DNA of 64,000 bases from Verrucomicrobiales bacterium (GTDB taxonomy: Bacteria > Verrucomicrobiota > Verrucomicrobiia > Limisphaerales > JAYPXF01): assembly GCA_002715965.1 (NCBI GenBank), contig PBAL01000012.1:48971-112970 (forward strand), given 5' to 3'. The stretch's first letter is position 1. Each line of letters starts with the position of its first letter. Below are positions 18,790 through 27,890 of this stretch, piece after piece. The position numbers and the translations under genes were made by a program. The notes under the pieces are model-generated. The model worked only from the letters and a program-made list of their open reading frames with translations. It did no database searches and was not told where the DNA came from.

Positions 18790-20469
18790 ATGATGCGTCT
18801 CCCAAGCTTCCTCATCGCGCTGGCGTGTCTGTGGCCGACGCTCGTCTCTGCTGCGGATCGGCCGAACATTGTCCTCGTAATGACCGACGACCAGGGGATT
18901 GGTGACGTCGGCATCCACGGCAATGACGTGATTCGCACACCACGCCTGGACCTGTTTGCCCAGAATGGTATTCGCATGGACCGGTTCTACGTCGAGCCGG
19001 TTTGCGCACCGACGAGGGCCTCGCTGATGACGGGACGGAGCTATTATCGAACCGGTGTCATCCATACCTCACGCGGGGGGGCGAAGATGAGTGGAGATGA
19101 AGAGACGATCGCGGAACTGCTCAAGGCCGGAGGTTATCGCACTGGGATCTTCGGCAAGTGGCACCTGGGCGACAATTACCCGATGCGTCCACAGGATCAG
19201 GGATTCGAGGAAACGCTCATCCACAAGTCAGGTGGAATCGGCCAGACGCCGGACAAGCCGAACAGCTACTTCAATCCGCATCTCTGGCACAACGGTCGGC
19301 CGATCCAAGCCGCCGGTTATTGCACGGATGTGTTCTTTGATGCGGCGATTGAGTTCATCGAACGCGAACGGGCGAATTCCTTCTTCGTCTACCTTTCCCT
19401 CAACGCACCCCACACGCCCCTCGAAATCGATCGGCGTTACACGGAGAACTACACCGCGCAGGGACTCAACGAAACGACCGCGCGGGTTTACGGAATGGTC
19501 GAGAACATCGACGACAATTTCGGCCGTCTTCTCGATCGCCTGGACGACCTGAATCTGCGCGAAGACACGCTGGTGATCTTCATGACCGACAACGGCGCAC
19601 AGCAGTCCCGGTTCAACGCAGGCTTTCGCGGTCGCAAGTCACACACTTATGAGGGCGGCATTCGCGTGCCGTTCTTCGTGCAATGGCCTTCGGGCATCGG
19701 GCGCAAGCTGCGCACGAAAGCGCTGGGCGCCCACATCGACATTGCGCCCACGATGATATCCGCGGCAGGCATCTCCACCGACGGAACGGCCTTCGATGGC
19801 AAAAACCTCCTGTCCGTCTGGCGCGGTACGGAGAAACCGACAGATCGACGATTGTTCCTGCAATGCCATCGCGGATTGCAGCCGAGAAAATTCCAGAACT
19901 GCGCAATTGTTTCGCAGCGCTACAAATTGGTGGGAGGACCGGGCTTGTTTGGAAAAGAAAACGTCGAAGGCGAACTCAAGTTGGAACTATATGATCTCGA
20001 AAAGGACCCGGCGGAGAAAAACGATCTTGCCGCTTCCAAACCTGATGTTCTCAAGGGCTTGAAGTCTGATTACCTGAAGTGGTTCGACGATGTTAGCAAG
20101 AGCCGGGTGTTCAAGGTCGGCACCATTCACATTGGCAATCCGGCTGAAAACCCTGTGCTGCTGTGTCGCTACCAGGATTCCAGATACGTGGACGGCAAGC
20201 CCACGGGTTGGCCGGTGAAAATCGAACAGGCCGGGCGGTATCGTCTTTCAGTCGAATTGGCCGATCGGAACACAGGTGGGCGCATTCACGTTGCCTGGCA
20301 GGGGAAGAGCCAATCGCGCCCCGTCCTTCCCGGAACAAACAGTGCTTCGTTCTCCCTGACTGCGGGTGAGGGTCTGCTGGACATCTGGTTCCAACAGGAC
20401 GACAAGCCACGAGAATCCGTCACCAATAACGGTACGATTGGCAATGTCGTGATCGAATATTTGAGGTAG
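18790..20469 (+). CDS. Secreted sulfatase with C-terminal beta domain
   Basis: This is a 559-residue sulfatase. I chose the tandem ATG ATG at 18790 because it gives a signal peptide ending VSAADRPN; the frame is open further upstream into the isomerase gene. The formylglycine site is Cys72 in EPVCAPTRASLMTG (CAPTR), with the metal motif NIVLVMTDDQG and LVIFMTDNGAQQ later. Residues beyond about 440 form an added beta-sandwich-like region (AGRYRLSVELADRNTGGRIH), absent from minimal sulfatases and possibly carbohydrate-binding. The motif fits the arylsulfatase A/B-like group. It is likely co-transcribed with the TIM-barrel gene. Confidence 0.9.
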   Translation: MMRLPSFLIALACLWPTLVSAADRPNIVLVMTDDQGIGDVGIHGNDVIRTPRLDLFAQNGIRMDRFYVEPVCAPTRASLMTGRSYYRTGVIHTSRGGAKMSGDEETIAELLKAGGYRTGIFGKWHLGDNYPMRPQDQGFEETLIHKSGGIGQTPDKPNSYFNPHLWHNGRPIQAAGYCTDVFFDAAIEFIERERANSFFVYLSLNAPHTPLEIDRRYTENYTAQGLNETTARVYGMVENIDDNFGRLLDRLDDLNLREDTLVIFMTDNGAQQSRFNAGFRGRKSHTYEGGIRVPFFVQWPSGIGRKLRTKALGAHIDIAPTMISAAGISTDGTAFDGKNLLSVWRGTEKPTDRRLFLQCHRGLQPRKFQNCAIVSQRYKLVGGPGLFGKENVEGELKLELYDLEKDPAEKNDLAASKPDVLKGLKSDYLKWFDDVSKSRVFKVGTIHIGNPAENPVLLCRYQDSRYVDGKPTGWPVKIEQAGRYRLSVELADRNTGGRIHVAWQGKSQSRPVLPGTNSASFSLTAGEGLLDIWFQQDDKPRESVTNNGTIGNVVIEYLR

Positions 20470-20606
20470 GAGGACCGAAAAGTAGATTCGAGTGTTATTC
20501 GAATTAGGGGTGGCGAGACGTGCCGATGACAATTCGGGATCGCACGTGGATTGACCCTATTCTTCGACTGCCAGTCGAAGCTACTTTGGCGCTGTTGCGA
20601 CTACTA

Positions 20607-21485
20607 CTACCCTTTGATATCCGCGATCAGGCTTTCGAGCCGACGACCGTACTCAACGAAGTTGTTGTAGGTGTCTTCCTCCGTCGCGCTTGATCCGGAA
20701 TCATGGAATACGACGACCATGTGCGGCTCGATTGAGACGCCGGCATCGTATCCGCTCTCGTGCGCGTCCTTGAGGATGTCACGCACGCGGCCTTGTCCTT
20801 CGCCGGGGAAGTTGTAATCCGCGTCATTCTTCTCGTCGCTCCAGGTGCAGTCCTTGATGTGAATGTGCGCGGTGTGCTCCTTCACATGCTCCCAGTATTC
20901 CCAGGGATCCTGCTTGGGCCAAGGCTTATCCTTCGAACGGTCCTCGTTGAAGATCGGATTGGCGGTGTCAAAGACCCACTTGAGTCCGGGCGCCTTCTCC
21001 AGCAATTGCTCGGCGTGCTGCCAGCTCATGCCACCGTGGTTCATGCAATTTTCGTGCACCGGCTGCAGCCCTTCGTCCAGGAACATCTGCGTGACCTCGC
21101 GAACGCGGTCGGTGACCGCGGTCGGAATCGTGTCGGCGTCGTCTTCCGGTTTGAAACTCATGATGCGCACAAACTTCGTTCCCAAACGCTTCATGCGCGG
21201 GATGCAGCGCTTAACCTCGTCCAGCGTCACATCGAAGGGAGTTTCGATCGTCTTGGCCCAGTTCATGATCGTGGAGCCAAAGGCGTAGATCCCGAGATCA
21301 TTCTCCTTCAACTGACGTTCCACCTCGTCAAACGCGGCATCCGGAATGTCATGCAGGTTGCCCTTGTCATGTCCGGCGACCTCCACACCGCGCATCTCAA
21401 TGTATTTCCAGCCAAGTTCCTTCGTGGCCTTGATCTGCGTTTCCAACTTGCTTCCGCCTTCGTCGCCAATACCCATCAAAATCAT
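20607..21485 (-). CDS. Cytoplasmic sugar phosphate isomerase/epimerase-like TIM barrel
   Basis: This is a 292-residue xylose-isomerase-like TIM-barrel protein without a signal peptide, so it is cytoplasmic. Metal-ligand positions are visible in QPVHENCMNHGG (Glu), LKWVFDTANPIFNED (Asp), HTAHIHIKDCTWSDEKN (His) and YDAGVSIEPHMVVVFHD (Glu). These correspond to the catalytic divalent-metal site of sugar isomerases/epimerases such as the IolE/IolI or tagatose-epimerase groups. It is transcribed toward the sulfatase at 18790 on the other strand and has no partner gene. The exact substrate is undetermined. Confidence 0.85.
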   Translation of the reverse strand: MILMGIGDEGGSKLETQIKATKELGWKYIEMRGVEVAGHDKGNLHDIPDAAFDEVERQLKENDLGIYAFGSTIMNWAKTIETPFDVTLDEVKRCIPRMKRLGTKFVRIMSFKPEDDADTIPTAVTDRVREVTQMFLDEGLQPVHENCMNHGGMSWQHAEQLLEKAPGLKWVFDTANPIFNEDRSKDKPWPKQDPWEYWEHVKEHTAHIHIKDCTWSDEKNDADYNFPGEGQGRVRDILKDAHESGYDAGVSIEPHMVVVFHDSGSSATEEDTYNNFVEYGRRLESLIADIKG

Positions 21486-22341
21486 AATTCAATCCTGTTC
21501 GTTTTCGTGATGCGCAAGACTAATGCGAATTTCGCGCCGGGTTACAAGACCGGATCTCTGTGCAGCAGTGAATCGCCCCGGTGAGTGGAACGCCGACGTT
21601 ATTTGTGGTTCTTCGATTCTTCCGGCGGGTAATGGCCGAATGAACACGCAGAATTCAAATAATCAATCGTTTGACAGGCAAGAAAATGAATCACCATCGG
21701 AGCATGCGAAGTGAAGGAGGCTCGATGGTTTTCTCTCCCCTCAATCCCCATGCGAGACTCGGCTTTGGCTTTCTGGGTGGCAGGGCGGGCGAAAACTTCC
21801 ACCTGCAGTTCCCGCCCTCACTCCGACACAGTGGATCAAACGCCGCCAAGCGGAGCGCCAAATCCCTTCAGAATGGCAGCTCCTCTACGGCACGCCTACA
21901 TGGCGTCATAAAACGGATACGGTCAAACCCGTTTGAGTTCGCAAGGGAGCTTCTTGTGGAGCCGCCGTTTTCCATCCTGGTCTTTCATGGCGAGGAAGAG
22001 GTTGGTGCTGTGCAGATCGATGCCGATGTAGTATTCGTTCACGTGGTTTTCTTTCGATTGATGTTTATTGGAGTTGGCTCATTCGCTTTTGCTGAACCCG
22101 GCTCGCGCGTGAATCCAGCTGGGGAACATGTGTGGCTTAAGTCGTCCGCGGGTATCAGGTATTCCATCGTAAATTGAATTACCGCGGTCCTTGGGAATTA
22201 GAAATCACCAAATCACCGCCTCTCATGGTTCCGGATAAATGTCCTTGTTATCTCGTGATTCCGGTATCTGTGCGCACGGAATTCGCCAACCGTAGTATAT
22301 AACTATATCCGTGTGAACTTCTTCGCCATTCGATCCCGATA
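21486..22341. other. Gene-poor region with an IS110 relic
   Basis: This stretch of about 850 bp separates the isomerase gene from the truncated PepSY gene. The only recognisable sequence is the minus-strand IS110 N-terminal fragment at 21923-22042, listed separately. A 168-residue plus-strand frame runs antisense across it and is not a gene. The rest shows no family resemblance. Confidence 0.5.
21923..22042 (-). pseudogene. N-terminal remnant of an IS110-family (DEDD) transposase
   Basis: A short minus-strand frame starting at GTG (22042) gives NEYYIGIDLHSTNLFLAMKD followed by QDGKRRLHKKLPCELKRV and a stop. This is the characteristic start of IS110-family transposases: the first catalytic Asp is in 'YIGIDLHS', followed by the beta-hairpin and KKLP. 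The downstream part is lost, leaving 39 residues of a roughly 300-400-residue enzyme. The fragment is strongly preserved at the residue level, suggesting a fairly recent truncation. Confidence 0.7.
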
Positions 22342-23046
22342 TTATTCGATTCCAATGACCAACAGGATCGAGATACCTGGGACGGGCATTATAAGTCCGG
22401 TGAAGATAATTAGCAGTTTCAAGCCGGTACCCGTTGGTCCGCGAAGTTGACCGGAGGGGACTCCACTCTTGTTCTTCGGGCGACGCTTCAGCCACATCCA
22501 CACACCGGTGATCGTGAACAGGATGGTGCCAAGGCAGGTCAGCAGTGCGATGATTTTCGTTGGTGTGCCGAAGATCAGTCCGGTGTGGATTGCGTATGCG
22601 AGAATCCGTGCTTGAAGCATTTCCGGGCAGTCAGAGAAGCGGCTAATCTGAAGAACTTCGCCGGTGTATTGATTGATGTCGTAGGCGGAGGCACGGGTGA
22701 CTTGTTCCATGTCGAATTCCAGAATTCGATACGAGCCGGTGTCACCGTCGGGAAGCGATACGGAAATCTGAGGGCCGCCCCAGAAGTTGGTTTGTGCCTT
22801 GGCAATAGCCGCGTCAACCGAGATCGGTGTCGCGTTCTCCACCAGTTCCGATGGCAACGCTCTGAACACGTCCATTGTGAGGTTTCCTGTGACCAGACCG
22901 ATCGCAAAGAACAATCCTGTGAAAGCAATCAGAAACAGGAACAGCGAAAGGTACGCTCCGATGACGGGGTGCAAATCGCGGAGGATGACGTAGAGATTGG
23001 ATTTGCGAAGGCGCGGGATCCAGAGGATCAGGCCGGTCATTACCAA
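22342..23046 (-). pseudogene. PepSY-TM protein lacking its N-terminal half
   Basis: This is a 234-residue frame starting at TTG (23046) or ATG (23040). It matches only the second half of PepSY-associated membrane proteins (PiuB-like iron-uptake group, usually 370-500 residues): LILWIPRLRKSNLYVILRDL, a helix LSLFLFLIAFTGLFFAIGL, a PepSY-like segment (ASAYDINQYTGEVLQI), then two more helices (IIALLTCLGTILFTITGVWM). The first helix and first PepSY domain are missing. An in-frame TGA lies five codons upstream of the TTG, so no longer product is possible. It may be a fragment or a short family member. It is divergent from the intact PepSY gene at 23265. Confidence 0.6.
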
Positions 23047-23175
23047 TTTGATCGACGGTCACCATCGCAGATTCAAAAGGGAGAAACGCCAGGGAGCGGG
23101 GACTTCCAAGTCTTTGGAAACCTGCGCCGCAATGCTGGCGCGATTGAACATCCTCCGTGCCAGTCATCCGGGCTG

Positions 23176-23213
23176 CGCAATACACCATTAGTCAATGGCA
23201 AATCACCAACATC
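23176..23213 (+). promoter_or_regulatory. 21-bp-spaced direct repeat pair upstream of PepSY gene
   Basis: CGCAATACACCATTAGT starts at 23176 and GGCAAATCACCAACATC at 23197, exactly 21 bp apart on the plus strand. Both match the site family best represented by CGCAATTCACCGACAGC. A GATGAT hexamer follows the second copy by 18 bp at 23232, a candidate -10, and the preferred start codon of the PepSY gene lies 51 bp after the pair. The copies are weaker than others in the family. Confidence 0.55.
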
Positions 23214-23264
23214 GATTTCCGCAGACAATTCGATGATGAAATCCAACCATCCTCAGAGTTGGAA

Positions 23265-24386
23265 ATGGACACAGAACCCAAAACCAAAGTCATCGACGCC
23301 AGCCAGCTGCAGTCGGCTGTAAAGGCTCCGCGACGTCGGCTCATCTCACCTAGACTGCAGAAGTTCATCCGGCGAACCCACATGTATCTGGGTTTGCTCC
23401 TGATACCATGGGTAATCCTGTTCGGTGTAAGCGGCTTTCTCTTCAACCACGGGAGCAACACCTTTGGCGGTCCGATTCGTTATCTTGCCCATTTGAGTCC
23501 CGAAGAGTCCGCGGACGCGGCGGGCTTTGCAGCGGTTGGCCTGGACACGGTGGTCCAAGAGGTCGTGACGAAGATAAACGAAGAGTTGGAAGACGAATTT
23601 CAACTGGCCGATCCCAAGGCGATTCAACTCACTTCCAATATTCGTTTTTCTGCCAAGGGCGAGAAAGGGGACGTGACGGTCGCGCTGGATCCGGTCGATG
23701 GCTCGGCGGAAATCTACACGGTGGAATTTTCCCGTCCCGAACAGACACGCCCGTCATTCAACGGCCAAAAGATCCCGAACGATGCACTCAAGCCGGATGA
23801 ACTGAAGAAGAAGGCGGCCAGGATTCTCGAAGCCAAGGAGATCAAATTCAGCGGGTCGATGCGATCAGGCCGACGCTCCCCTGAGTTGCGTTTTCAATTG
23901 AAGGATCAGAACGGAAAGTTGTGGAACACGGTCTACAATCTGGGCAATGGCCAACTGTCCGGCCGGGGTGGAGAGGATGACAATGGAATGAACTTTCGCA
24001 CCGCAGTGTTGCGCCTGCATATGACCCATAACTACCCGGATCAGAAGAATGCACGATGGTTCTGGGTGCTGCTGGCGGACACAACGGCCATCACCCTCGT
24101 TTTCTGGGGCATCTCCGGCTTGATCATGTGGTGGCAGATCAAACCGTCGCGTGTGCTGGGATTGGGAGCGATCACGGTGGCTGCCATCATCGGCTTCGGG
24201 GTTTTCTCGGGAGCGCTGTGGGAAATTGGATTCGGCCCCAGCCGTTCCCGTGGCAGCAGTCCTCCAGCAAGTAAATCCGGTCCGAGCAAAGTCAGCCAAA
24301 AGCGTACTGACGGACCAAGTGGAGGCTCTCAGCGGGCCAAACCGACGGATACCATGGGCGGACTTGGTGACCGGCCGAAAAACTGA
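23265..24386 (+). CDS. PepSY-domain inner-membrane protein
   Basis: This is a 373-residue protein. I chose the ATG at 23265 because the upstream part of the frame contains the repeat pair and a poor N-terminus. An N-terminal helix (YLGLLLIPWVILFGVSGFLF) is followed by a periplasmic PepSY-like region (about 60-230, with GDVTVALDPVDGSAEIYTVE). Then come a His-containing RLHMTHNYPD and two helices (TAITLVFWGISGLIMWW; GAITVAAIIGFGVFSG). The tail is Ser/Pro/Lys-rich and disordered. PepSY-TM proteins are often iron-regulated and linked to ferric-siderophore or haem uptake, possibly as reductases. The upstream repeats place it in the proposed haem/iron regulon. Confidence 0.8.
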   Translation: MDTEPKTKVIDASQLQSAVKAPRRRLISPRLQKFIRRTHMYLGLLLIPWVILFGVSGFLFNHGSNTFGGPIRYLAHLSPEESADAAGFAAVGLDTVVQEVVTKINEELEDEFQLADPKAIQLTSNIRFSAKGEKGDVTVALDPVDGSAEIYTVEFSRPEQTRPSFNGQKIPNDALKPDELKKKAARILEAKEIKFSGSMRSGRRSPELRFQLKDQNGKLWNTVYNLGNGQLSGRGGEDDNGMNFRTAVLRLHMTHNYPDQKNARWFWVLLADTTAITLVFWGISGLIMWWQIKPSRVLGLGAITVAAIIGFGVFSGALWEIGFGPSRSRGSSPPASKSGPSKVSQKRTDGPSGGSQRAKPTDTMGGLGDRPKN

Positions 24387-24475
24387 ACTGGCCGCCGTTC
24401 TTGAATCGCCAGCACGCCACTCGCATCGAGCGCGCCATTGAGATCAAGGAACTGTCGTTGCGCCGCGGGGCCGGT

Positions 24476-24934
24476 TCAATTCATCGCCGGAGCGTTTGCT
24501 TCTAGAGTCCCGGACACGGAATTGATCCATTTCTCGACATCATCGTCGTAATAGACGTCACAATCGACGCGGTCGATGATCCGCTTGGCTCCCTGTTTTT
24601 CGAACGCAGCATCGATCGCCTTACCCGCTTCACAAAACTTTTCGTAAGCGGTATCGCCGAGCGCCAGGACGGAATACTGAATGTGTGAAAGATCGAAATT
24701 CGCTTCCTCAACCACGCCTTCCCAGATCCCTTCGATGCAATCCGGTGGATCACCGTCTCCCCAGGTGGATATGCTTACGAATACCGTTTTCTCCTCTTTC
24801 AAGCGATCCGGTGTCACGTCGGCCATGTCTTCGACAGACACATCGTGGCCCTCACTTTCAAGGCGTGCGCCGAGCTGATGAGCACAGTCTTCGGCGTTTC
24901 CAGTCATCGATCCGAACAGGATGAGAATCTTCAT
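24476..24934 (-). CDS. Flavodoxin (CysJ/MioC-type)
   Basis: This is a 152-residue single-domain flavodoxin. The FMN phosphate loop is LILFGSMTGNAEDCA (about residues 4-18), the isoalloxazine loops are STWGDGDPPD and LALGDTAYEKFCEAG, and the C-terminal RIIDRVDCDVYYDDDVEKW resembles the flavodoxin domain of sulfite reductase flavoprotein. An alternative upstream start would add 80 residues with no flavodoxin similarity. Flavodoxins commonly replace ferredoxin under iron shortage. The 21-bp repeat pair 56 bp upstream, shared with haem-uptake genes, supports that use here. It lies downstream of, and on the same strand as, the PDH operon, but 250 bp away with its own promoter. Confidence 0.85.
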   Translation of the reverse strand: MKILILFGSMTGNAEDCAHQLGARLESEGHDVSVEDMADVTPDRLKEEKTVFVSISTWGDGDPPDCIEGIWEGVVEEANFDLSHIQYSVLALGDTAYEKFCEAGKAIDAAFEKQGAKRIIDRVDCDVYYDDDVEKWINSVSGTLEANAPAMN

Positions 24935-24988
24935 GTTAAGTTGTCGCTCCGTAGAACCCCGGTATTTGACCACACGAAAGCCGGTTTG

Positions 24989-25026
24989 ACCTTCGGTCAA
25001 TTGCGATCTTCTGTCGGTCGTTTGCG
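24989..25026 (-). promoter_or_regulatory. 21-bp-spaced direct repeat pair upstream of flavodoxin gene
   Basis: On the minus strand CGCAAACGACCGACAGA begins at 25026 and CGCAATTGACCGAAGGT at 25005, exactly 21 bp apart. A TCAAAT hexamer at 24969-24964 follows the second copy by 19 bp and is a candidate -10. The flavodoxin ATG (24934) is 55 bp downstream. The pattern is the same as at 43933-43970 and 30732-30769. Confidence 0.7.
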
Positions 25027-25184
25027 GATTTCGTTCCTGTCTTAGGGGTCTTTGCGGTGGCTGTTCGTAACGGCCCCTAGGGCCCGGACAGACCGATTGA
25101 TGAAAATAATCGAAGGAAATCGGCCAAGGTGGAATTTGGGTCGGTAGGCAGTCCGTTCGGAAATCGCGAACCAATTAGGGAGGG

Positions 25185-26603
25185 TCAGCCGCGCTTGAAG
25201 TGGGTGGCGTGACCATAGAAGACGTCGGCGGCCTCCATGATGGTTTCGGACAGGGTCGGGTGGGGATGGATGGTGTGGGCGAGGTCGAACGCGGTCGCGC
25301 CCATTTCCAATGCGAGGATGCCTTCGCCGATGAGTTCGCCGGCACCGTTACCTGCGATGCCCATGCCGAGCATGCGCTCGGTGTCGGGATCCACGATCAG
25401 CTTGGTAAGTCCGTTGGTACGCCCGACTGACATGGCTCGACCGGAGGCACCCCAGGGAAATTTGACCACTTTGTGGTTCACGCCATCGGCTTTGGCCTGT
25501 TCCTCGGTGAGTCCGCACCAGGCGACTTCGGGGTCGGTGAAGATAACGGCGGGAACGTTCATATTGAGCAGCGGCTCGGTGGGTTGGAAGATGGCGTCCA
25601 CGGTTTTGCGGGCTTCGTGGTGAGCCTTGTGGGCGAGCATGGCACCGCCGATGCAGTCGCCGATGGCAGCGATGTGGGGCTCGGCCGTGAAGAGCTTGTC
25701 GTCGACCTCGATGAAGCCGTGACGGTTGGTCTTGATTTTGGTGTTGTCGAGGCCGAGATCCTGCGTAAAAGGCGCGCGGCCGACAGCGACGAGGACGCGG
25801 TCGAAACGGAGTTCCAATGCCTCGCCGTCCTTGGGTGTGATCAGGGTCTTGATCTGGCTTCCGTCGGTGGCCATGGATCCCACCTTCGCGCCGAGATGAA
25901 TGGTGTCGAAGCGTTGCTTGGCGGATTGCAGCACGGGGCGCATGAGGTCCTTGTCGACGCCGGTAAGGATGCGGTCGAGGCTCTCGACGAGTGTGACCTT
26001 GCTGCCAAGACCGGCGTAGACGGTGCCGAGTTCCATGCCGATGTAACCGCCTCCGACGACGAGCAGGTTTTCCGGGATATCCTCCAGTTGAAGCGCGCCA
26101 CGAGAGGTCATGACTCGCGGATTGCCGAGATCGAATGCGCGGGGCAGGGCAGCCTTGGAGCCGACGGCGATGATGGCTTTCTGAAACTTGACGAATTGTT
26201 GGCCGTTCTCGGTCTCGACGCGCAGAGTGGAACCGTCGTCGAAGTAGCCGCGGCCGGTGATCACTTCCACGCCGCGAGCCTTCGCGAGTTTGCCGATACC
26301 GTCGGCGAGTTTGTTGATGGTCTGGTCTTTCCAGCCGCGAAGTTTGTCGAGGTCGATTTGCGGTTCGCTGAACTTGAGCCCGATGTTTTCGGCTTCGCTG
26401 GCTTCCTGCTTGAGGTGCGTGGCGTGCAGTAGGGCTTTCGAAGGAATGCAACCGCGATGGAGGCAGACACCGCCAAGTTGCGGGGCGCGTTCGACGAGGG
26501 TGACTTTCTTACCGAGATCGGCTGCGTAAAAGGCGGCTGCGTAACCGCCGGGGCCACCGCCGAGAACAACAAGTTCGGTTTCAATCTGAGTGGATTCGCT
26601 CAT
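25185..26603 (-). CDS. lpdA: Dihydrolipoyl dehydrogenase (E3)
   Basis: This is a 472-residue FAD flavoprotein that reoxidises dihydrolipoyl groups with NAD+. FAD motif GGGPGGYAAAFYAADLG is at about residues 15-31. The redox disulfide is in GGVCLHRGCIPSK (Cys47/Cys52 region), the NAD-binding GGGYIGMELGTVYAGLG lies mid-protein, and the C-terminal proton-relay motif is HTIHPHPTLSETIMEA. Length is normal (470-480). It is the last gene of the aceE-aceF-lpd run, 19 bp after aceF, so this copy is probably dedicated to pyruvate dehydrogenase. Confidence 0.97.
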   Translation of the reverse strand: MSESTQIETELVVLGGGPGGYAAAFYAADLGKKVTLVERAPQLGGVCLHRGCIPSKALLHATHLKQEASEAENIGLKFSEPQIDLDKLRGWKDQTINKLADGIGKLAKARGVEVITGRGYFDDGSTLRVETENGQQFVKFQKAIIAVGSKAALPRAFDLGNPRVMTSRGALQLEDIPENLLVVGGGYIGMELGTVYAGLGSKVTLVESLDRILTGVDKDLMRPVLQSAKQRFDTIHLGAKVGSMATDGSQIKTLITPKDGEALELRFDRVLVAVGRAPFTQDLGLDNTKIKTNRHGFIEVDDKLFTAEPHIAAIGDCIGGAMLAHKAHHEARKTVDAIFQPTEPLLNMNVPAVIFTDPEVAWCGLTEEQAKADGVNHKVVKFPWGASGRAMSVGRTNGLTKLIVDPDTERMLGMGIAGNGAGELIGEGILALEMGATAFDLAHTIHPHPTLSETIMEAADVFYGHATHFKRG

Positions 26604-26622
26604 GCTGTGTGGTGCTGAAAAG

Positions 26623-27885
26623 TTAGGAGAGTTTCAGGCTGTCTTCGCTGGTCGACAGCAGGTTCTCGATGAGGCAGAGGGTGAAACGAACGGCCGTGCC
26701 GCCGTCGATGATACGGTGATCGTAGCTCACCGTAAGCGGGAGCAGGAGTCGCGGTGTGATGTTGCCGTCAACCACGGCCGGTTGCATCGCTCCACGGCCG
26801 ATGCCGAGGATGCCGGCTTCCGGTCGATTGATGACCGGGGTGAAATGTCCGCCACCGATGCCCCCTTGATTGGAGATGGTGAATGTGCCGCCCTTCATCT
26901 CGTCGGGGTGCAGTTTGCGATCGCGTGCCTTGACGGCCAGTTGTGGAATCAGCTCGGCGATTTCGGCGAGGGATTTCTTGTCCGCATCTCGAACGATGGG
27001 AACGAGAAGTCCATGCTCGGTGTCTGCCGCGATGCCAACGTGGAAGTACTCCTTGTAGACGACCTCGTTGGTGGTTTCGTCGATGCTCGCGTTGAAGATC
27101 GGATATTCCTTGAGGGCTGCCACTGCGGCCTTGACGGCGAGCACGGTAAGCGTGAGCGGCTTGCCGGCTTCTTTCCACGCCTTGGCGTGCTTCTTGCGCA
27201 GGGTTTCGAGATCTGTGATGTCGACGGTCTCGAACTGGGTGACGTGCGGCTGCGAATTCTTGCTGTCCACCATGGCCTTGCTGATGGCCTTGCGGATCTC
27301 GGTCATTTTCTCTCGGCGGATCGGGCCCCATTTCTCAAAGGGGATGGCGACGGGAGCAGGCTTCGTGGAGGCGCCGGTCCCAGCGGGGGCGCTGGCGAGG
27401 GCGATGAGATGATTCAGCCAGCGTTGCAGGTCCGGAAGCTCGATGCGGCCGCCAGGAGAAGCGGAGGGCACGCGACGGAGGTCGAGTTGAAGCTGGGCGG
27501 CAAGGCGTTTGACCGTGGGCGATGCTGTCGGCATGGGGCCGGTCGGCTCGGCAAGCACTGGAGCCGCGGCTGGCGCGGTGACCGGCATTTGTGGAGCCGC
27601 CACTGGCGCGGGTGTCGCCGGGGCAGCAGCCTCTTTCGGTGCCGCAGCGCCGTCGGTTGGTTCGAATTCGAGAATCACCTGCCCGACCGAGACTTCGTCG
27701 CCGGTCGACACGAGGAGCTTGGTGATCTTGCCGGCGTTGGCCGCAGGGATGGGCATGACCGCCTTGGCGCTCTCTACCTCGATCAGGTTCTGTCCCTCGG
27801 TGATCTGATCTCCTTCGGCGACGAACACCTCGACGATCGTCGCCGATTCGATGCCTTCTCCGAGGTTGCCTAGTCTTTCTTCCAT
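26623..27885 (-). CDS. aceF: Pyruvate dehydrogenase E2 (dihydrolipoamide acetyltransferase)
   Basis: This 420-residue protein has one N-terminal lipoyl domain (about 1-75; the lipoylated Lys is in IEVESAKAVMPIP). An Ala/Pro-rich linker and a peripheral-subunit-binding domain follow (TASPTVKRLAAQLQLDLRRV, about 130-165). The catalytic domain has active-site HRxxDG in TVSYDHRIIDGGTAVRF. It transfers acetyl from the E1-lipoyl intermediate to CoA. Only one lipoyl domain is present, against three in Escherichia coli. It starts 5 bp after aceE ends, so translation is likely coupled. The lipoate-protein ligase at 42222 could supply its cofactor. Confidence 0.95.
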   Translation of the reverse strand: MEERLGNLGEGIESATIVEVFVAEGDQITEGQNLIEVESAKAVMPIPAANAGKITKLLVSTGDEVSVGQVILEFEPTDGAAAPKEAAAPATPAPVAAPQMPVTAPAAAPVLAEPTGPMPTASPTVKRLAAQLQLDLRRVPSASPGGRIELPDLQRWLNHLIALASAPAGTGASTKPAPVAIPFEKWGPIRREKMTEIRKAISKAMVDSKNSQPHVTQFETVDITDLETLRKKHAKAWKEAGKPLTLTVLAVKAAVAALKEYPIFNASIDETTNEVVYKEYFHVGIAADTEHGLLVPIVRDADKKSLAEIAELIPQLAVKARDRKLHPDEMKGGTFTISNQGGIGGGHFTPVINRPEAGILGIGRGAMQPAVVDGNITPRLLLPLTVSYDHRIIDGGTAVRFTLCLIENLLSTSEDSLKLS

Positions 27886-27890
27886 AAATG

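Noticed and set aside
21671..22177. A 168-codon plus-strand frame between the isomerase and PepSY genes
   Set aside because: It is antisense to the IS110 fragment, and the rest shows no domain.
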